Part shown: positions 52,025 to 61,751 of the stretch, piece after piece
How positions within the stretch are numbered: the first letter of the stretch is position 1
How the letters are laid out: each line of letters begins with the position of its first letter
Assembly (NCBI RefSeq): GCF_029194005.1
Contig: NZ_JARFVA010000003.1
Coordinates: 434,001 to 498,000, forward strand
From: Flagellimonas okinawensis
GTDB lineage: Bacteria > Bacteroidota > Bacteroidia > Flavobacteriales > Flavobacteriaceae
Length of the DNA: 64,000 nucleotides
Direction of reading: 5' to 3'
Notes under the pieces: generated by a model
What the model saw: only the letters and a program-made list of their open reading frames with translations
What the model was told of the DNA's origin: nothing
The model's database searches: none
Program-made: the position numbers and the translations under genes

Positions 52025-52735
52025 ATGAAAAAATTGATCATCACCGCAGTTGTGGGAATGGCCACGCTATCCCTTAGTGCACAGAAAATCGTTGAAAAAA
52101 ACTTTAATTACTCTGGGCAATCCATTGATTTGGATGTAAAGTTTGCCAACCACATCGAAGTAAAAACATGGGATAAATCAACCATCTATTTTAAGGCGGA
52201 TATCACCATTGAAGATGGAAAATACTTGGATAAATTTAAACTGGATATTGATGAAAACAACAACTCTTTGAGTATTACTTCGGATGTTGAAGATGTTTTT
52301 GAAGCCTTCAAAGCGGAATGGGACAAAACCCATACAGATAGAAAAGGATATTATTTTTCCGGTGACACTTATGAGTTCAACTATGTGCTTTATGTTCCCA
52401 AAGGAGCAACCTTTAAAGTGAGCAGCATAAACGGGGACCTTGGTTCGGATATTATAGAAGGTGATTTTACCGCTGAATTGATCAATGGAGACATTGATAT
52501 TGCCAAATACAATGGTAATATGGATTTACAAACCATCAATGGAGAGATTGATTTGGTGATGAAAAACACAAGTTTAGTGGCCGAAACTATACACGGCAAT
52601 ATTTATGCAGATGAGAATTTGAAACTTACCGTAGCCGACCGCTATGTTGGTCAAAAAGTGACGGGTAGTTTTGATGGTGCTGCCCATAAGTTAAAACTGA
52701 ACACCATAAACGGAAACATGTACCTAAGGCTTTAA
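52025..52735 (+). CDS. DUF4097-type secreted beta-repeat protein, second copy
   Basis: 236 residues from ATG 52025 with signal peptide (MKKLIITAVVGMATLSLSAQ). Similar to the first copy, with the same NG-turn ending (TINGNMYLRL). A longer reading from 51929 would translate through the inverted repeat and is rejected. Its stop overlaps the convergent DUF423 gene by 4 nt. Confidence 0.83.
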   Translation: MKKLIITAVVGMATLSLSAQKIVEKNFNYSGQSIDLDVKFANHIEVKTWDKSTIYFKADITIEDGKYLDKFKLDIDENNNSLSITSDVEDVFEAFKAEWDKTHTDRKGYYFSGDTYEFNYVLYVPKGATFKVSSINGDLGSDIIEGDFTAELINGDIDIAKYNGNMDLQTINGEIDLVMKNTSLVAETIHGNIYADENLKLTVADRYVGQKVTGSFDGAAHKLKLNTINGNMYLRL

Positions 52736-53124
52736 ATTAAATTGGATATAAAGGAATAGAGCAACAAGGCCCAACCCACCACTAAAAGTAATCCTCCCAT
52801 CGGGGTCACTGGGCCCAAAAAACGGGGTTTGTTTCCTTTTGCAGCCCCCAAACACAAGGCGTAAATACTGAACGAAAACAGTAAAGTGCCAAAAATAAAG
52901 CAGTTGACTATTGCTGAATCCAAAGGTTTGTCAAAACTTAGATTAAAGCCCAATACCAATAGCACAATTGCGTGATACATTTGATATTTGACCCCTGTCT
53001 CAAAACTTTGCAACAGCTCGGGGGTCAATTTCTTTTTTAGGGCATGGGCACCAAATGCTCCAAAAATCACTGCCAAAAGTCCGTAAAGCGCACCCATAAA
53101 CTGGGCCATAAATATTGTTTCCAT
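52732..53124 (-). CDS. DUF423 membrane protein
   Basis: 130 residues from ATG 53124 (METIFMAQFMGALYGLLAVIFGAFGAHALKKKL), four hydrophobic segments. DUF423 (YgdD-like) proteins are small inner-membrane proteins of unknown role. The upstream 47 residues of a longer reading do not look like protein. Confidence 0.88.
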   Translation of the reverse strand: METIFMAQFMGALYGLLAVIFGAFGAHALKKKLTPELLQSFETGVKYQMYHAIVLLVLGFNLSFDKPLDSAIVNCFIFGTLLFSFSIYALCLGAAKGNKPRFLGPVTPMGGLLLVVGWALLLYSFISNLI

Positions 53125-53138
53125 TTTATCCGGGTTTA

Positions 53139-53549
53139 CTAAAGATCTATATGGATTTCGTGATCCGAATTCATTGTAAAGGCACATTCCTTGAATTTGG
53201 GCGGACCAAAAGTCTTCATTTTTCCCTTGGAAAAGGCCACTTTTTCTTTTGGAATTCCCAACCAATTGGTGTCCAACTTTCCATTATCGTTCTCATCATG
53301 AAAAACCGCCAATGCATATTCACCTTCGGGAAGGTCTGAAATGTTCAATTCCACACTCCCTTTATGTGCGGCTACACTATCCGATTTAAGTACATGGTCG
53401 AAGGATAAAAAGGCTTCATCCGAATCATAAACGGCCACATTTACCTTTCCTTTGGCGGATTCCACATTGTTGACCCGTATTGACAGAGTGTTCTGCGAAA
53501 AGCCGATAAGTGGAAATATCACGAAGAAGATAAAGAGAATTTGCTTCAT
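53139..53549 (-). CDS. DUF2141 secreted protein
   Basis: 136 residues, signal peptide (MKQILFIFFVIFPLIGFSQ) and a beta-sandwich domain with VESAKGKVNVAVYDSDEAF and the family motif LAVFHDENDNGKLDTNWLGIPKE. Typical DUF2141, function unknown. It overlaps the following hypothetical gene start by 4 nt (ATGA). Confidence 0.85.
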   Translation of the reverse strand: MKQILFIFFVIFPLIGFSQNTLSIRVNNVESAKGKVNVAVYDSDEAFLSFDHVLKSDSVAAHKGSVELNISDLPEGEYALAVFHDENDNGKLDTNWLGIPKEKVAFSKGKMKTFGPPKFKECAFTMNSDHEIHIDL

Positions 53550-53989
53550 TGAACACCTTTTGCAGTTTCGTTGTTATTTAATAATTCGGTCTGCAAAAAT
53601 GCAAATAATTCCGTGGTTTCAATACTATCTTTAAGATTCACATACATTTTTAGTGAATCGTGATGTACCACTTTTATCTTTTGCTGATAAAGATCGTCCA
53701 CAAATACGTACACTTTGGTATTGGTAACGGAATCGTTGAAAACTCCCTTTTCCTTTTCCATCCACGAAAATCCACTGGAACGCTCCATTTCGGGCAGTTT
53801 TTGCACAAATAGGACACTATCCAATTCCGTTAAGGGTATTTTTTGATAATAAATCCCCGAAAATATTTTGAAGTTACCTTTCTCAATCTTGTGCCAGTTC
53901 TTGTAGTGTTCCACAAAAGTAAGAACACAAAGTATAATGGTCAGGACAATCAAAACGTTCCATAACCAATGTCTTTTTTTAGTTCCCAT
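53546..53989 (-). CDS. Hypothetical membrane-anchored protein
   Basis: 147 residues from ATG 53989. One N-terminal membrane segment (HWLWNVLIVLTIILCVLTFV) and a soluble domain with charged helices. No family recognised. Coupled to DUF2141 by a 4-nt overlap, so likely in the same operon. Confidence 0.6.
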   Translation of the reverse strand: MGTKKRHWLWNVLIVLTIILCVLTFVEHYKNWHKIEKGNFKIFSGIYYQKIPLTELDSVLFVQKLPEMERSSGFSWMEKEKGVFNDSVTNTKVYVFVDDLYQQKIKVVHHDSLKMYVNLKDSIETTELFAFLQTELLNNNETAKGVQ

Positions 53990-54114
53990 AGTATTTCTCG
54001 AAAAATCTTGTGCCCGAACAAATAATTCGTAACAAAGAAAGTAATTAATAGAACAACATTGGAATCTGTACAATATTGTATCCTAACTTGTTATCTTTAA
54101 ACAAACCACTAGCG

Positions 54115-54834
54115 ATGCCAACCTTGTTCAGAAAAATCAGAAAAGTGCTGCTTTCCCAAAACAGATTTACAAAATACCTTTTATATGCCATTGGTGAAAT
54201 AGTTTTGGTAGTGATTGGGATTTTGCTTGCCTTACAGATAAACACATGGAACCAAGAGACAAGCAATAGAAAAGAAGAGCGGTTTTATCTGAAAAAATTA
54301 CAAGTGAATCTAGTCCAAGACACGGTCCATTTGAGTGCTAGAACCCGACAATTGAATTACACCTTGGACAGCCTTAATAGTTTAGAAGCCCAATTATTAG
54401 ATCAAAACTTAAAGGAATTCAAGAGTGAGAATATGTTCGCCGGACTCATCACCCTCTTTAGGATTCAACCCCAAACCTCCACTTTTGATAATTTGATTTC
54501 TACGGGAAAACTGGAATTGATCTCAAATCAATCCATAATAGATTCCCTGTTCAATTATTACAACGACATAAACAATTACACCAACCAACAGTTGGCGGCA
54601 GATGAGACCTATACGCGACAAACCATCGGTCCCAGATTAATGGGAATTAAAGGAGGGATGTTCAATGGTTTAAAAAGTAGTTTAAGCAAAGAAGATGAAA
54701 TTTTTATTTTGAATGCGATTGAATTAAGAAAATTGTTGATCAACGGCATATACCAAAGTTACCTGACATCACTACATAGAAATAAAAACATTTATAAGAT
54801 GATTGCATCGGAAATTGAGCCTAATATAGAATAG
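54115..54834 (+). CDS. DUF6090-family membrane protein
   Basis: 239 residues from ATG 54115: MPTLFRKIRKVLLSQNRFTKYLLYAIGEIVLVVIGILLALQINTWN is the family's hallmark, with one TM segment at about 23-43. The remainder is a soluble helical domain. Function unknown; abundant in Flavobacteriia. Confidence 0.82.
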   Translation: MPTLFRKIRKVLLSQNRFTKYLLYAIGEIVLVVIGILLALQINTWNQETSNRKEERFYLKKLQVNLVQDTVHLSARTRQLNYTLDSLNSLEAQLLDQNLKEFKSENMFAGLITLFRIQPQTSTFDNLISTGKLELISNQSIIDSLFNYYNDINNYTNQQLAADETYTRQTIGPRLMGIKGGMFNGLKSSLSKEDEIFILNAIELRKLLINGIYQSYLTSLHRNKNIYKMIASEIEPNIE

Positions 54835-54883
54835 GTTTTCAGAATTGTGATTTAAGGTTGACCTTTGTAAAAAACCAACTATA

Positions 54884-55639
54884 ATGGATTTCACCAACAA
54901 ATATGTACTAATAACAGGTGCCTCCCGTGGCATCGGAAAAGCAACTGCTATGGCTTTTGCCAAAAAAGGGGCCAAAGTGGGCGTCAACTATCGAAGCAAT
55001 GATGAAGTGGCACAACATACTTTAGCAGAATTACCCGGCGAAGGTCATCAACTTTTTAAAAGAGATATCTCACAAAAGTCAGAGACCGAAGCCTTGATCA
55101 ACGATTTTGTTAAAGCGTTTGGTCGTCTTGATGTGTTGGTGAACAATGCCGGTATTTCCATTTTTCATGAAATAGACAAGGTCGATTTTGACCATTGGAC
55201 CAACGCTTGGGAAAAAACCTTTGAAACCAATCTGTTTGCAGTCGCCAATCTATGCTATTGGGGAGCCAAGGCCATGATGAAAACTGGAGGAGGACATATT
55301 GTAAGTGTATCTTCTCGAGGTGCATTTCGAGGAGAACCTACCAAACCGGCCTATGGTGCCAGCAAAGCCGCATTGAATTCCATGAGTCAATCCTTGGCCA
55401 AAAAATTGGCGCTGCACAATATTTACGTCGGAGTGGTCGCCCCTGGGTTCACCGAAACCGAAATGGCCAAAGAAACCCTTACTCCTGCCGAACGGGAAAA
55501 TCTGTTGCGAGAATCCCCCTTTAAACGTATGGCCCAACCCGAAGAAGTGGCTCATGCAATATTGTTCCTGGCATCTGCGGAGGCAGCCTATTCTTCAGGA
55601 ACGATCATCGATGTAAACGGCGCATCCTATTTAAGATAA
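54884..55639 (+). CDS. Short-chain dehydrogenase/reductase (FabG-like)
   Basis: 251 residues: cofactor motif TGASRGIGKA, NNAG, catalytic Ser (VSVSSRG) and YGASK (Tyr, Lys), and end motif GTIIDVNGASYLR. NAD(P)-dependent ketone/alcohol oxidoreductase; substrate open. 7 nt before the next gene. Confidence 0.9.
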   Translation: MDFTNKYVLITGASRGIGKATAMAFAKKGAKVGVNYRSNDEVAQHTLAELPGEGHQLFKRDISQKSETEALINDFVKAFGRLDVLVNNAGISIFHEIDKVDFDHWTNAWEKTFETNLFAVANLCYWGAKAMMKTGGGHIVSVSSRGAFRGEPTKPAYGASKAALNSMSQSLAKKLALHNIYVGVVAPGFTETEMAKETLTPAERENLLRESPFKRMAQPEEVAHAILFLASAEAAYSSGTIIDVNGASYLR

Positions 55640-55645
55640 TTATTT

Positions 55646-56122
55646 ATGAAGGCCTCAACCGTAGCACAACTTAAAAAAGAACTCCAATTCAAATCGCAAG
55701 AAGAAATCATGGAACTTTGCCTTCGTTTGGCCCGATTCAAAAAAGAAAACAAGGAATTACTCACCTATTTGTTGTTTGAATCCGACAGCGAGGAGGGCTA
55801 CATCGAAACCGTAAAGGAAGAAGTCGATGACATGTTCGCCGACATCAATATCAACAGTTACTTCTACATTAAAAAAAGCGTTCGAAAAATACTTAGGACC
55901 ATCAAAAAATACATACGCTATTCGGGCAACAAGGCCACCGAAGTGGAACTATTGCTCTATTTCTGTGAAAAATTGAAATCGTTTAGACCTTCCATTAACA
56001 GAAACACTACACTAAAGAATTTGTATAACCGACAACTGGAATACATCAAAAAGAAAATCCCTTTGCTCCATGAAGACTTGCAACATGATTATGGGATGAT
56101 TCTTGATGAACTCTATTATTGA
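55646..56122 (+). CDS. Hypothetical protein, charged helical
   Basis: 158 residues, Lys/Glu-rich, without signal peptide or TM segments. Helical patterns (LKKELQFKSQEEIMELCLRLARF, KKSVRKILRTIKKYIRYSG). No family named. It follows the SDR by 6 nt and is probably co-transcribed. Confidence 0.65.
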   Translation: MKASTVAQLKKELQFKSQEEIMELCLRLARFKKENKELLTYLLFESDSEEGYIETVKEEVDDMFADININSYFYIKKSVRKILRTIKKYIRYSGNKATEVELLLYFCEKLKSFRPSINRNTTLKNLYNRQLEYIKKKIPLLHEDLQHDYGMILDELYY

Positions 56123-56257
56123 TTGCCCAATAAAACGCACATATTTCACAAGTACATCTTAAAATATTCAAGGATTCGGTTGATTTGGCTAAATTTTCTC
56201 ATCCATATTGAGTAAATTGTGACTTTATTCTAACTACTCATAACCAACCTTGACATC

Positions 56258-59200
56258 ATGAGAATGCCAACAACCCCTTTAAAGACATGGACGCTACTTT
56301 CCATGTTCTTTTCAACCTTATTTATTTACGCACAAAATGCAACCCCTATTACCGTAGACACCAGCTTTTATAGTGGTTTCGAATGGAGAAATATTGGCCC
56401 GAACCGTGGCGGTCGGACCTTGGGCTCTGCAGGAAGTCCATCCCGACCCAATGAATATTACTTTGGGGCCACAGGTGGTGGCCTATGGAAGACCATAGAC
56501 GGAGGAAACACTTGGGAGTGTGTTACCGATGGCCAAGTCACCAGTTCATCCGTAGGAGCAGTGGCCGTGGCAGAAACCAACCCGGATGTAGTTTACATCG
56601 GTATGGGAGAAACACAGCTACGAGGAAGCATCACACAAGGTGATGGTGTTTATAAAACAACGGATGGCGGTAAAACCTGGACCCATTTAGGGCTTGAAGA
56701 AACCCAAGCCATTTCTAGAGTTCGTATAGACCCAACCAATGAAAATATTGTTTATGTGGCCGCTTTGGGACACCCTTATGGCGAAAACGAGGAGCGCGGT
56801 GTTTTTAAATCCGTTGACGGAGGAAAAACATGGAAAAAAGTACTTTATGTAAGTGACAAAGCAGGAGCCGCCGACTTGATCATAGATCGTAACAATCCTA
56901 ATGTACTTTATGCCAGTACTTGGCAAGTGTACCGTAAAGCTTGGAAAATGTGGGGCGGTGGTCCGGACAGTAAACTTTGGAAATCCACCGATGGCGGTGA
57001 AACCTGGACCGACCTCACCGAAAACCCGGGAATGCCAGAAGGTCCCATTGGTAAGATAGGAGTTACTGTCTCCCCTGCAGACTCCAACCGTGTTTGGGCC
57101 ATTGTAGAAGCCAACGAAGGCGGAGTTTTCCGTTCCGATGATGGTGGAAAAACATGGGAAATGACCAACAACGAACGTAAACTAAGACAACGTGCCTTTT
57201 ACTATTCCAGAATTTATGCCGACCCAAAAGACAAGGATGTGGTATATGGCCTAAACGTAGGATTCTTTAAGTCTACCGATGGAGGAAAGACTTTTGATGT
57301 CACCATCAACACACCACATAGCGACAACCACGATCTATGGATAGACCCCAATAACCCTGATAGAATGATAAGCTCCAATGACGGAGGTGGAGTGGTTAGC
57401 ATCAATGGGGGGAAAACATGGACCGACCAAGATTACCCAACGGCACAATTCTATCACGTGATGGCCACCAGCGATGTTCCCTATCATGTGGCAGGCGCAC
57501 AACAAGACAATTCCACATTGGCCATGCCCAGTGAAGGATGGGAATTTATGCAAGCCCGGGGCCCCAGTTCCGAATGGTACTACGCCGTTGGTGGCGGGGA
57601 GAGTGGTTGGATCACACAAAGTCCTACCAATCCCGATATTTTTTACGCCGGAAGCCAAGGCGCGCTATTAACAAGGTACGACCGAAGCAACGGACAGACC
57701 AGAGACATTCAGGTGTATCCTCGCTTTTTCTCTGGTGAACCGGCCAGTGCCCTTCCAGAACGTTGGCAATGGACTTTCCCCATTATGTTCGCGCCAAAAG
57801 ACCCGAATGTAATGTACACTTGCTCCCAGCACGTATGGAAAACCACCAACGATGGACAGACATGGGAAAGGATAAGTCCTGACCTAACTTACGCAGATCC
57901 GGAAACCTTAGGTAAAACCGGTGGTGTGATCACCATGGACATGAACGGTCCGGAAATCTATGCCACTGTTTTCGCACTGGCTCCGTCCAATCACGATATC
58001 AACACCATTTGGGCCGGTTCCGATGATGGAAAAATCCACATCACAAGAGACGGAGGGGAAAATTGGGAGGATATTACTCCTGAAGATTTACCAAAATATT
58101 CAAGAGTAAGCATCATAGAAGAATCAATCCATAACCCTGGAACTTTATATGTAGCTGCCAACAGGTACCAAGTAGACGACAGGGCGCCATACGTTTTTAA
58201 AACGCACGATTATGGAAAAACATGGACCAAGATCATTACCGGAATAGAAGATGGACACTTCGCCAGAGCGATTCGTGAAGATCACAAAAGAGAAGGCCTA
58301 TTGTTTTTGGCCACCGAACACGGAGTTTATTTTTCCATTAATGATGGTGCCGAATGGCAATCCCTTCAATTGAACTTACCCGATACCCCGATCAGGGATT
58401 TGGTGATCAAGGATAACGATGTTGTTCTGGGTTCCCATGGTAGAGGGTTTTGGATCTTGGACGACATTCAACCTTTTAGGGAGTATTCAGAAGATTTAAA
58501 AAGTCAGAAAAACGTATTATTCAAGCCCACCAATGCTATTAGGGGTATTTACAACGCCAATTTCCAGTATTACCTGGAAGAAGAAGTGGATACGGTAACT
58601 TTCTCCATTTTTGACGCCGACAACAACCTCATTGAGTCTTTTGGTGGCAACAAACCAAAATACGAAGAAACCGGAGGCTCATCTTGGTGGAGCAGATTCA
58701 GCAGTACAAAACCCACCACGGCAAAAGGCATCAACACCTTTACTTGGAATTTGAGATACCCCGATCCTACCACATTCGACGGTATTATAATTTGGGGAGC
58801 TTCGGCCACAACTGGACCAAAAGCACCTCTAGGGGATTACACCATACAAATGAAAGTGGGTCCTGAAGTCATCAAGAGTTATCCATTTAAAATTGAAATG
58901 GACCCCAACTTGAAAGGAATTACAGCTGAAGACCTTCAAAAACAGTTTGAATTGGCTTCAAAAATCACGGAAAAGGCTACCATTGCCAACGAAGCTGTCA
59001 TCCAAATAAGAAGCATACGTAAACAAATTGATAGTTTGGGCAAAGGTGTTTCCAGCAGAAAGTTTACCAAACTTTCCGAAGACTTTATGGAAACCTTGAC
59101 CGAAATCGAGAATGATCTCTATCAGACCAAAAACCAATCAGGACAGGATCCTTTGAACTTCCCCATCAAATTGAACAATAGATTCAATGCCCTGCAAAGA

Positions 59201-59374
59201 AGCATTGAAAACGGGGATGCCAGACCAACGGATGCCGCCTATGTGGTGTTTGATGAGCTTACGGCCGAATTGGACGGTCATATGGCCAAACTGAACAGTG
59301 CATTGGAAAAAGAGCTTCCCAAAGTAAATGCTATTTTGGAGGATAGTGGAGTTTCAAACATTAGTCTGGATTAA
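56258..59374 (+). CDS. Secreted VPS10/BNR-repeat (sortilin-like) protein
   Basis: 1038 residues with signal peptide (MFFSTLFIYAQ). At least a dozen BNR/Asp-box type motifs (SxDGGxTW, for example KTIDGGNTWE, KTTDGGKTW, KSTDGGETW, HDYGKTW) spread over residues 60-720 form a beta-propeller like VPS10/sortilin or xyloglucanase-type GH74. A helical region occupies about 880-1038. Catalytic residues were not located, so an enzymatic role is not claimed. Such proteins are common in marine Flavobacteria, possibly surface glycan or peptide handling. Confidence 0.85.
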   Translation: MRMPTTPLKTWTLLSMFFSTLFIYAQNATPITVDTSFYSGFEWRNIGPNRGGRTLGSAGSPSRPNEYYFGATGGGLWKTIDGGNTWECVTDGQVTSSSVGAVAVAETNPDVVYIGMGETQLRGSITQGDGVYKTTDGGKTWTHLGLEETQAISRVRIDPTNENIVYVAALGHPYGENEERGVFKSVDGGKTWKKVLYVSDKAGAADLIIDRNNPNVLYASTWQVYRKAWKMWGGGPDSKLWKSTDGGETWTDLTENPGMPEGPIGKIGVTVSPADSNRVWAIVEANEGGVFRSDDGGKTWEMTNNERKLRQRAFYYSRIYADPKDKDVVYGLNVGFFKSTDGGKTFDVTINTPHSDNHDLWIDPNNPDRMISSNDGGGVVSINGGKTWTDQDYPTAQFYHVMATSDVPYHVAGAQQDNSTLAMPSEGWEFMQARGPSSEWYYAVGGGESGWITQSPTNPDIFYAGSQGALLTRYDRSNGQTRDIQVYPRFFSGEPASALPERWQWTFPIMFAPKDPNVMYTCSQHVWKTTNDGQTWERISPDLTYADPETLGKTGGVITMDMNGPEIYATVFALAPSNHDINTIWAGSDDGKIHITRDGGENWEDITPEDLPKYSRVSIIEESIHNPGTLYVAANRYQVDDRAPYVFKTHDYGKTWTKIITGIEDGHFARAIREDHKREGLLFLATEHGVYFSINDGAEWQSLQLNLPDTPIRDLVIKDNDVVLGSHGRGFWILDDIQPFREYSEDLKSQKNVLFKPTNAIRGIYNANFQYYLEEEVDTVTFSIFDADNNLIESFGGNKPKYEETGGSSWWSRFSSTKPTTAKGINTFTWNLRYPDPTTFDGIIIWGASATTGPKAPLGDYTIQMKVGPEVIKSYPFKIEMDPNLKGITAEDLQKQFELASKITEKATIANEAVIQIRSIRKQIDSLGKGVSSRKFTKLSEDFMETLTEIENDLYQTKNQSGQDPLNFPIKLNNRFNALQRSIENGDARPTDAAYVVFDELTAELDGHMAKLNSALEKELPKVNAILEDSGVSNISLD

Positions 59375-59446
59375 AAAGTAATCAGCTCAGAGCAATAGAG
59401 AGCAAATCGTTACCTTTAAAGGAAATCTGTACATAAATTAACCGTT

Positions 59447-61189
59447 ATGAGCCGTTCCTTGATAAAAGTGATGATTTGCTCTTTTTGTTTAATTGCTCTT
59501 TCATGTAAGGAGGAATCAAAAGAGAAAAGCAATCCGCCCGTTGAAAATGCCAAGTGGTGGAAAGAAGCCATTGTATATCAAATCTATCCACGAAGCTTTA
59601 AGGATTCGGATGGTGATGGGGTCGGTGACCTAAAAGGCATCATTCAAAAATTGGATTACATCAAAAGTTTGGGCGTTACAGCTGTTTGGCTGAATCCCAT
59701 CTACACTTCCCCTAATGCCGACAACGGTTATGATGTGAGCAACTATCGCGACATCATGGAGGAGTTCGGCACTATGGCGGATTTTGATAGTTTACTCTCC
59801 GGAATGCACCAAAGGGACATCAAATTGGTGATGGATATTGTGGTGAACCACAGTAGTGATGAGCACGAGTGGTTTAAACAGTCTAGAAGTTCACGTGACA
59901 ATCCCTATCGTGATTATTACCATTGGTGGCCTGCCGAAAAAGGTGAACCTCCATATCGCTACAGTTTGTTCGATGCCAAAGGGGATGCTTGGCAATACGA
60001 TTCAATAACCGACGCTTACTATTTACATTACTTCGCCAAACAACAGCCGGACCTCAACTGGTCCAATCCCAAAGTGCGGCAAGAAGTTTACGATATAATG
60101 AAATTTTGGGCCGACAAGGGTGTGGACGGATTCCGTTTGGATGCTTTTCAGTTTGCAGCGAAGGATACCACCTACCCCAAGTTTCCAGATGGGTTCGAAA
60201 AGGATTTCATTCAATATTACGCCATGCAAGATGGGTTGCATGACTATTTGAAGGAAATGAACGAAGAAGTGTTCAGTAAGTATGATGTAATGAGCGTTGC
60301 CGAAGGCGCTGGACGAAATTTTAAAGATGCCCATAAACTAGTAGACCAAGACCGCAACGAATTGAATATGGCCTATGCCTTTGAAGGTGTGGACGTTCCC
60401 AAATATGAGGGATACGACCTCAAGACCATGAAAGATGTGTTCACCAAGTGGGACCAAGAATTTGCCGACGATGGTTGGCTTTCCATATTCCTCTCCAACC
60501 ACGACCAAGCACGAATGGTGAGCCGATGGGGGAACGACAGCAAAGCCTTTAGAAGTCCCTCCACCAAACTGTTGAATACGTTTATACTCAGCATGCGTGG
60601 CACTCCTTATTGTTATTACGGAGATGAACTGGGCATGACCAACATCGATTTTGATTCCATTTCACAGTACCAAGATATTGCAGCTATTAACGGATACCAA
60701 AAAGCACTTTCCGAAGGAGAGGATATGGCACTTTTTATGGAGAAGCTCAATTTTGGATCGAGAGACAACGGTAGGACCCCAATGCAGTGGGACAATTCAG
60801 AACACGCAGGCTTTACCAATGCAACACCATGGCTTCCTGTGAATGACAATCATGTAGATATTAATGTGGAAGAGGAAAACTCCGATACAAATTCCGTACT
60901 GAACCACTTTAGGAAAATGACAGAGCTAAGAAAGAAAAATCCGGTCTTGGTTTATGGGTCATATGAACTTGTGGCACCAGAACATCCAACTATTTATGCC
61001 TACACCAGAAATTTGGATGACACAAAGGTATTGGTGTTGTTAAACTTTTCTAAAGAAAACTCCGAAATCCAGTTGGACGAACAATGGAGCAACCATTCTA
61101 TTCTGATCAATAATTATTCTGACCTTGATTTTATTGACAATTCAATAAAATTGAAGCCATATCAAGCTGTGATTTTAAACATTGACTAA
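59447..61189 (+). CDS. GH13-family alpha-glucosidase-type lipoprotein
   Basis: 580 residues with lipobox IALSC. GH13 core motifs: YPRSFKDSDGDGVGDLKG, MDIVVNHSS, DGFRLDAFQFA (nucleophile Asp), SVAEGAG (acid/base Glu) and SNHDQARMVS (transition-state Asp). Oligo-1,6-glucosidase/trehalose-related subfamilies look alike; the substrate is probably an alpha-glucan oligosaccharide. Periplasmic or surface-exposed lipoprotein. Separate transcript from the VPS10 gene, 72 nt upstream. Confidence 0.9.
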   Translation: MSRSLIKVMICSFCLIALSCKEESKEKSNPPVENAKWWKEAIVYQIYPRSFKDSDGDGVGDLKGIIQKLDYIKSLGVTAVWLNPIYTSPNADNGYDVSNYRDIMEEFGTMADFDSLLSGMHQRDIKLVMDIVVNHSSDEHEWFKQSRSSRDNPYRDYYHWWPAEKGEPPYRYSLFDAKGDAWQYDSITDAYYLHYFAKQQPDLNWSNPKVRQEVYDIMKFWADKGVDGFRLDAFQFAAKDTTYPKFPDGFEKDFIQYYAMQDGLHDYLKEMNEEVFSKYDVMSVAEGAGRNFKDAHKLVDQDRNELNMAYAFEGVDVPKYEGYDLKTMKDVFTKWDQEFADDGWLSIFLSNHDQARMVSRWGNDSKAFRSPSTKLLNTFILSMRGTPYCYYGDELGMTNIDFDSISQYQDIAAINGYQKALSEGEDMALFMEKLNFGSRDNGRTPMQWDNSEHAGFTNATPWLPVNDNHVDINVEEENSDTNSVLNHFRKMTELRKKNPVLVYGSYELVAPEHPTIYAYTRNLDDTKVLVLLNFSKENSEIQLDEQWSNHSILINNYSDLDFIDNSIKLKPYQAVILNID

Positions 61190-61273
61190 TGTTGCCGATG
61201 AAATGAGAATAATTCTAAATTAACCACAACTATTTACCCTACAATACTTTATTCGTAATTTTACGAAGTCAGG

Positions 61274-61675
61274 ATGAATAAAATAGTTATCATAGGGATA
61301 TCCCTGCTCATTTTGCTTCAAGGGGCCAGTATCCATTTTAAGGATTTGGTCGAACTTGGACAGTTTGTTGAGCATTACCAGTTCCACAATGAGGAATATG
61401 GTGATAACTTTATGGTTTTTGTTTCCAAACACTACGGGGAACTGAAAGCTTCGCACAGCGAAAAACACCAAGAGGAACAAAAAGAACACGAAAAGCTCCC
61501 TTTTCAACACCAACAGGCTCCATGCGCGCAGCCCTTGGTCTTTGTTCTGGGTTCAGATAGTTTCATTAACTCCTATTCTGAGATTCCTGTAGTGGTCAAA
61601 GGGAATTTCCATTATCTGATCTCTTACTCCCATATTTGGGGAGACGACCCTTTTCAACCACCCAAACACGCATAA
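61274..61675 (+). CDS. His/Glu-rich small protein upstream of CusA-type pump
   Basis: 133 residues with a signal-like hydrophobic N-terminus (IVIIGISLLILLQG) and a central His/Glu/Lys-rich stretch (HSEKHQEEQKEHEKLPFQHQ). The gene begins 76 nt before the CusA ATG and resembles the small periplasmic proteins that precede CusA-type genes in Bacteroidota. Metal binding by the His-rich part is inferred; no family was recognised. Confidence 0.65.
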   Translation: MNKIVIIGISLLILLQGASIHFKDLVELGQFVEHYQFHNEEYGDNFMVFVSKHYGELKASHSEKHQEEQKEHEKLPFQHQQAPCAQPLVFVLGSDSFINSYSEIPVVVKGNFHYLISYSHIWGDDPFQPPKHA

Positions 61676-61751
61676 TTCATAGTACTTCAGCCTTGCTGAA
61701 CACTTCTATCAAGCTTTATTCCATTTAATAATGCTAACATTTCTATGAATC

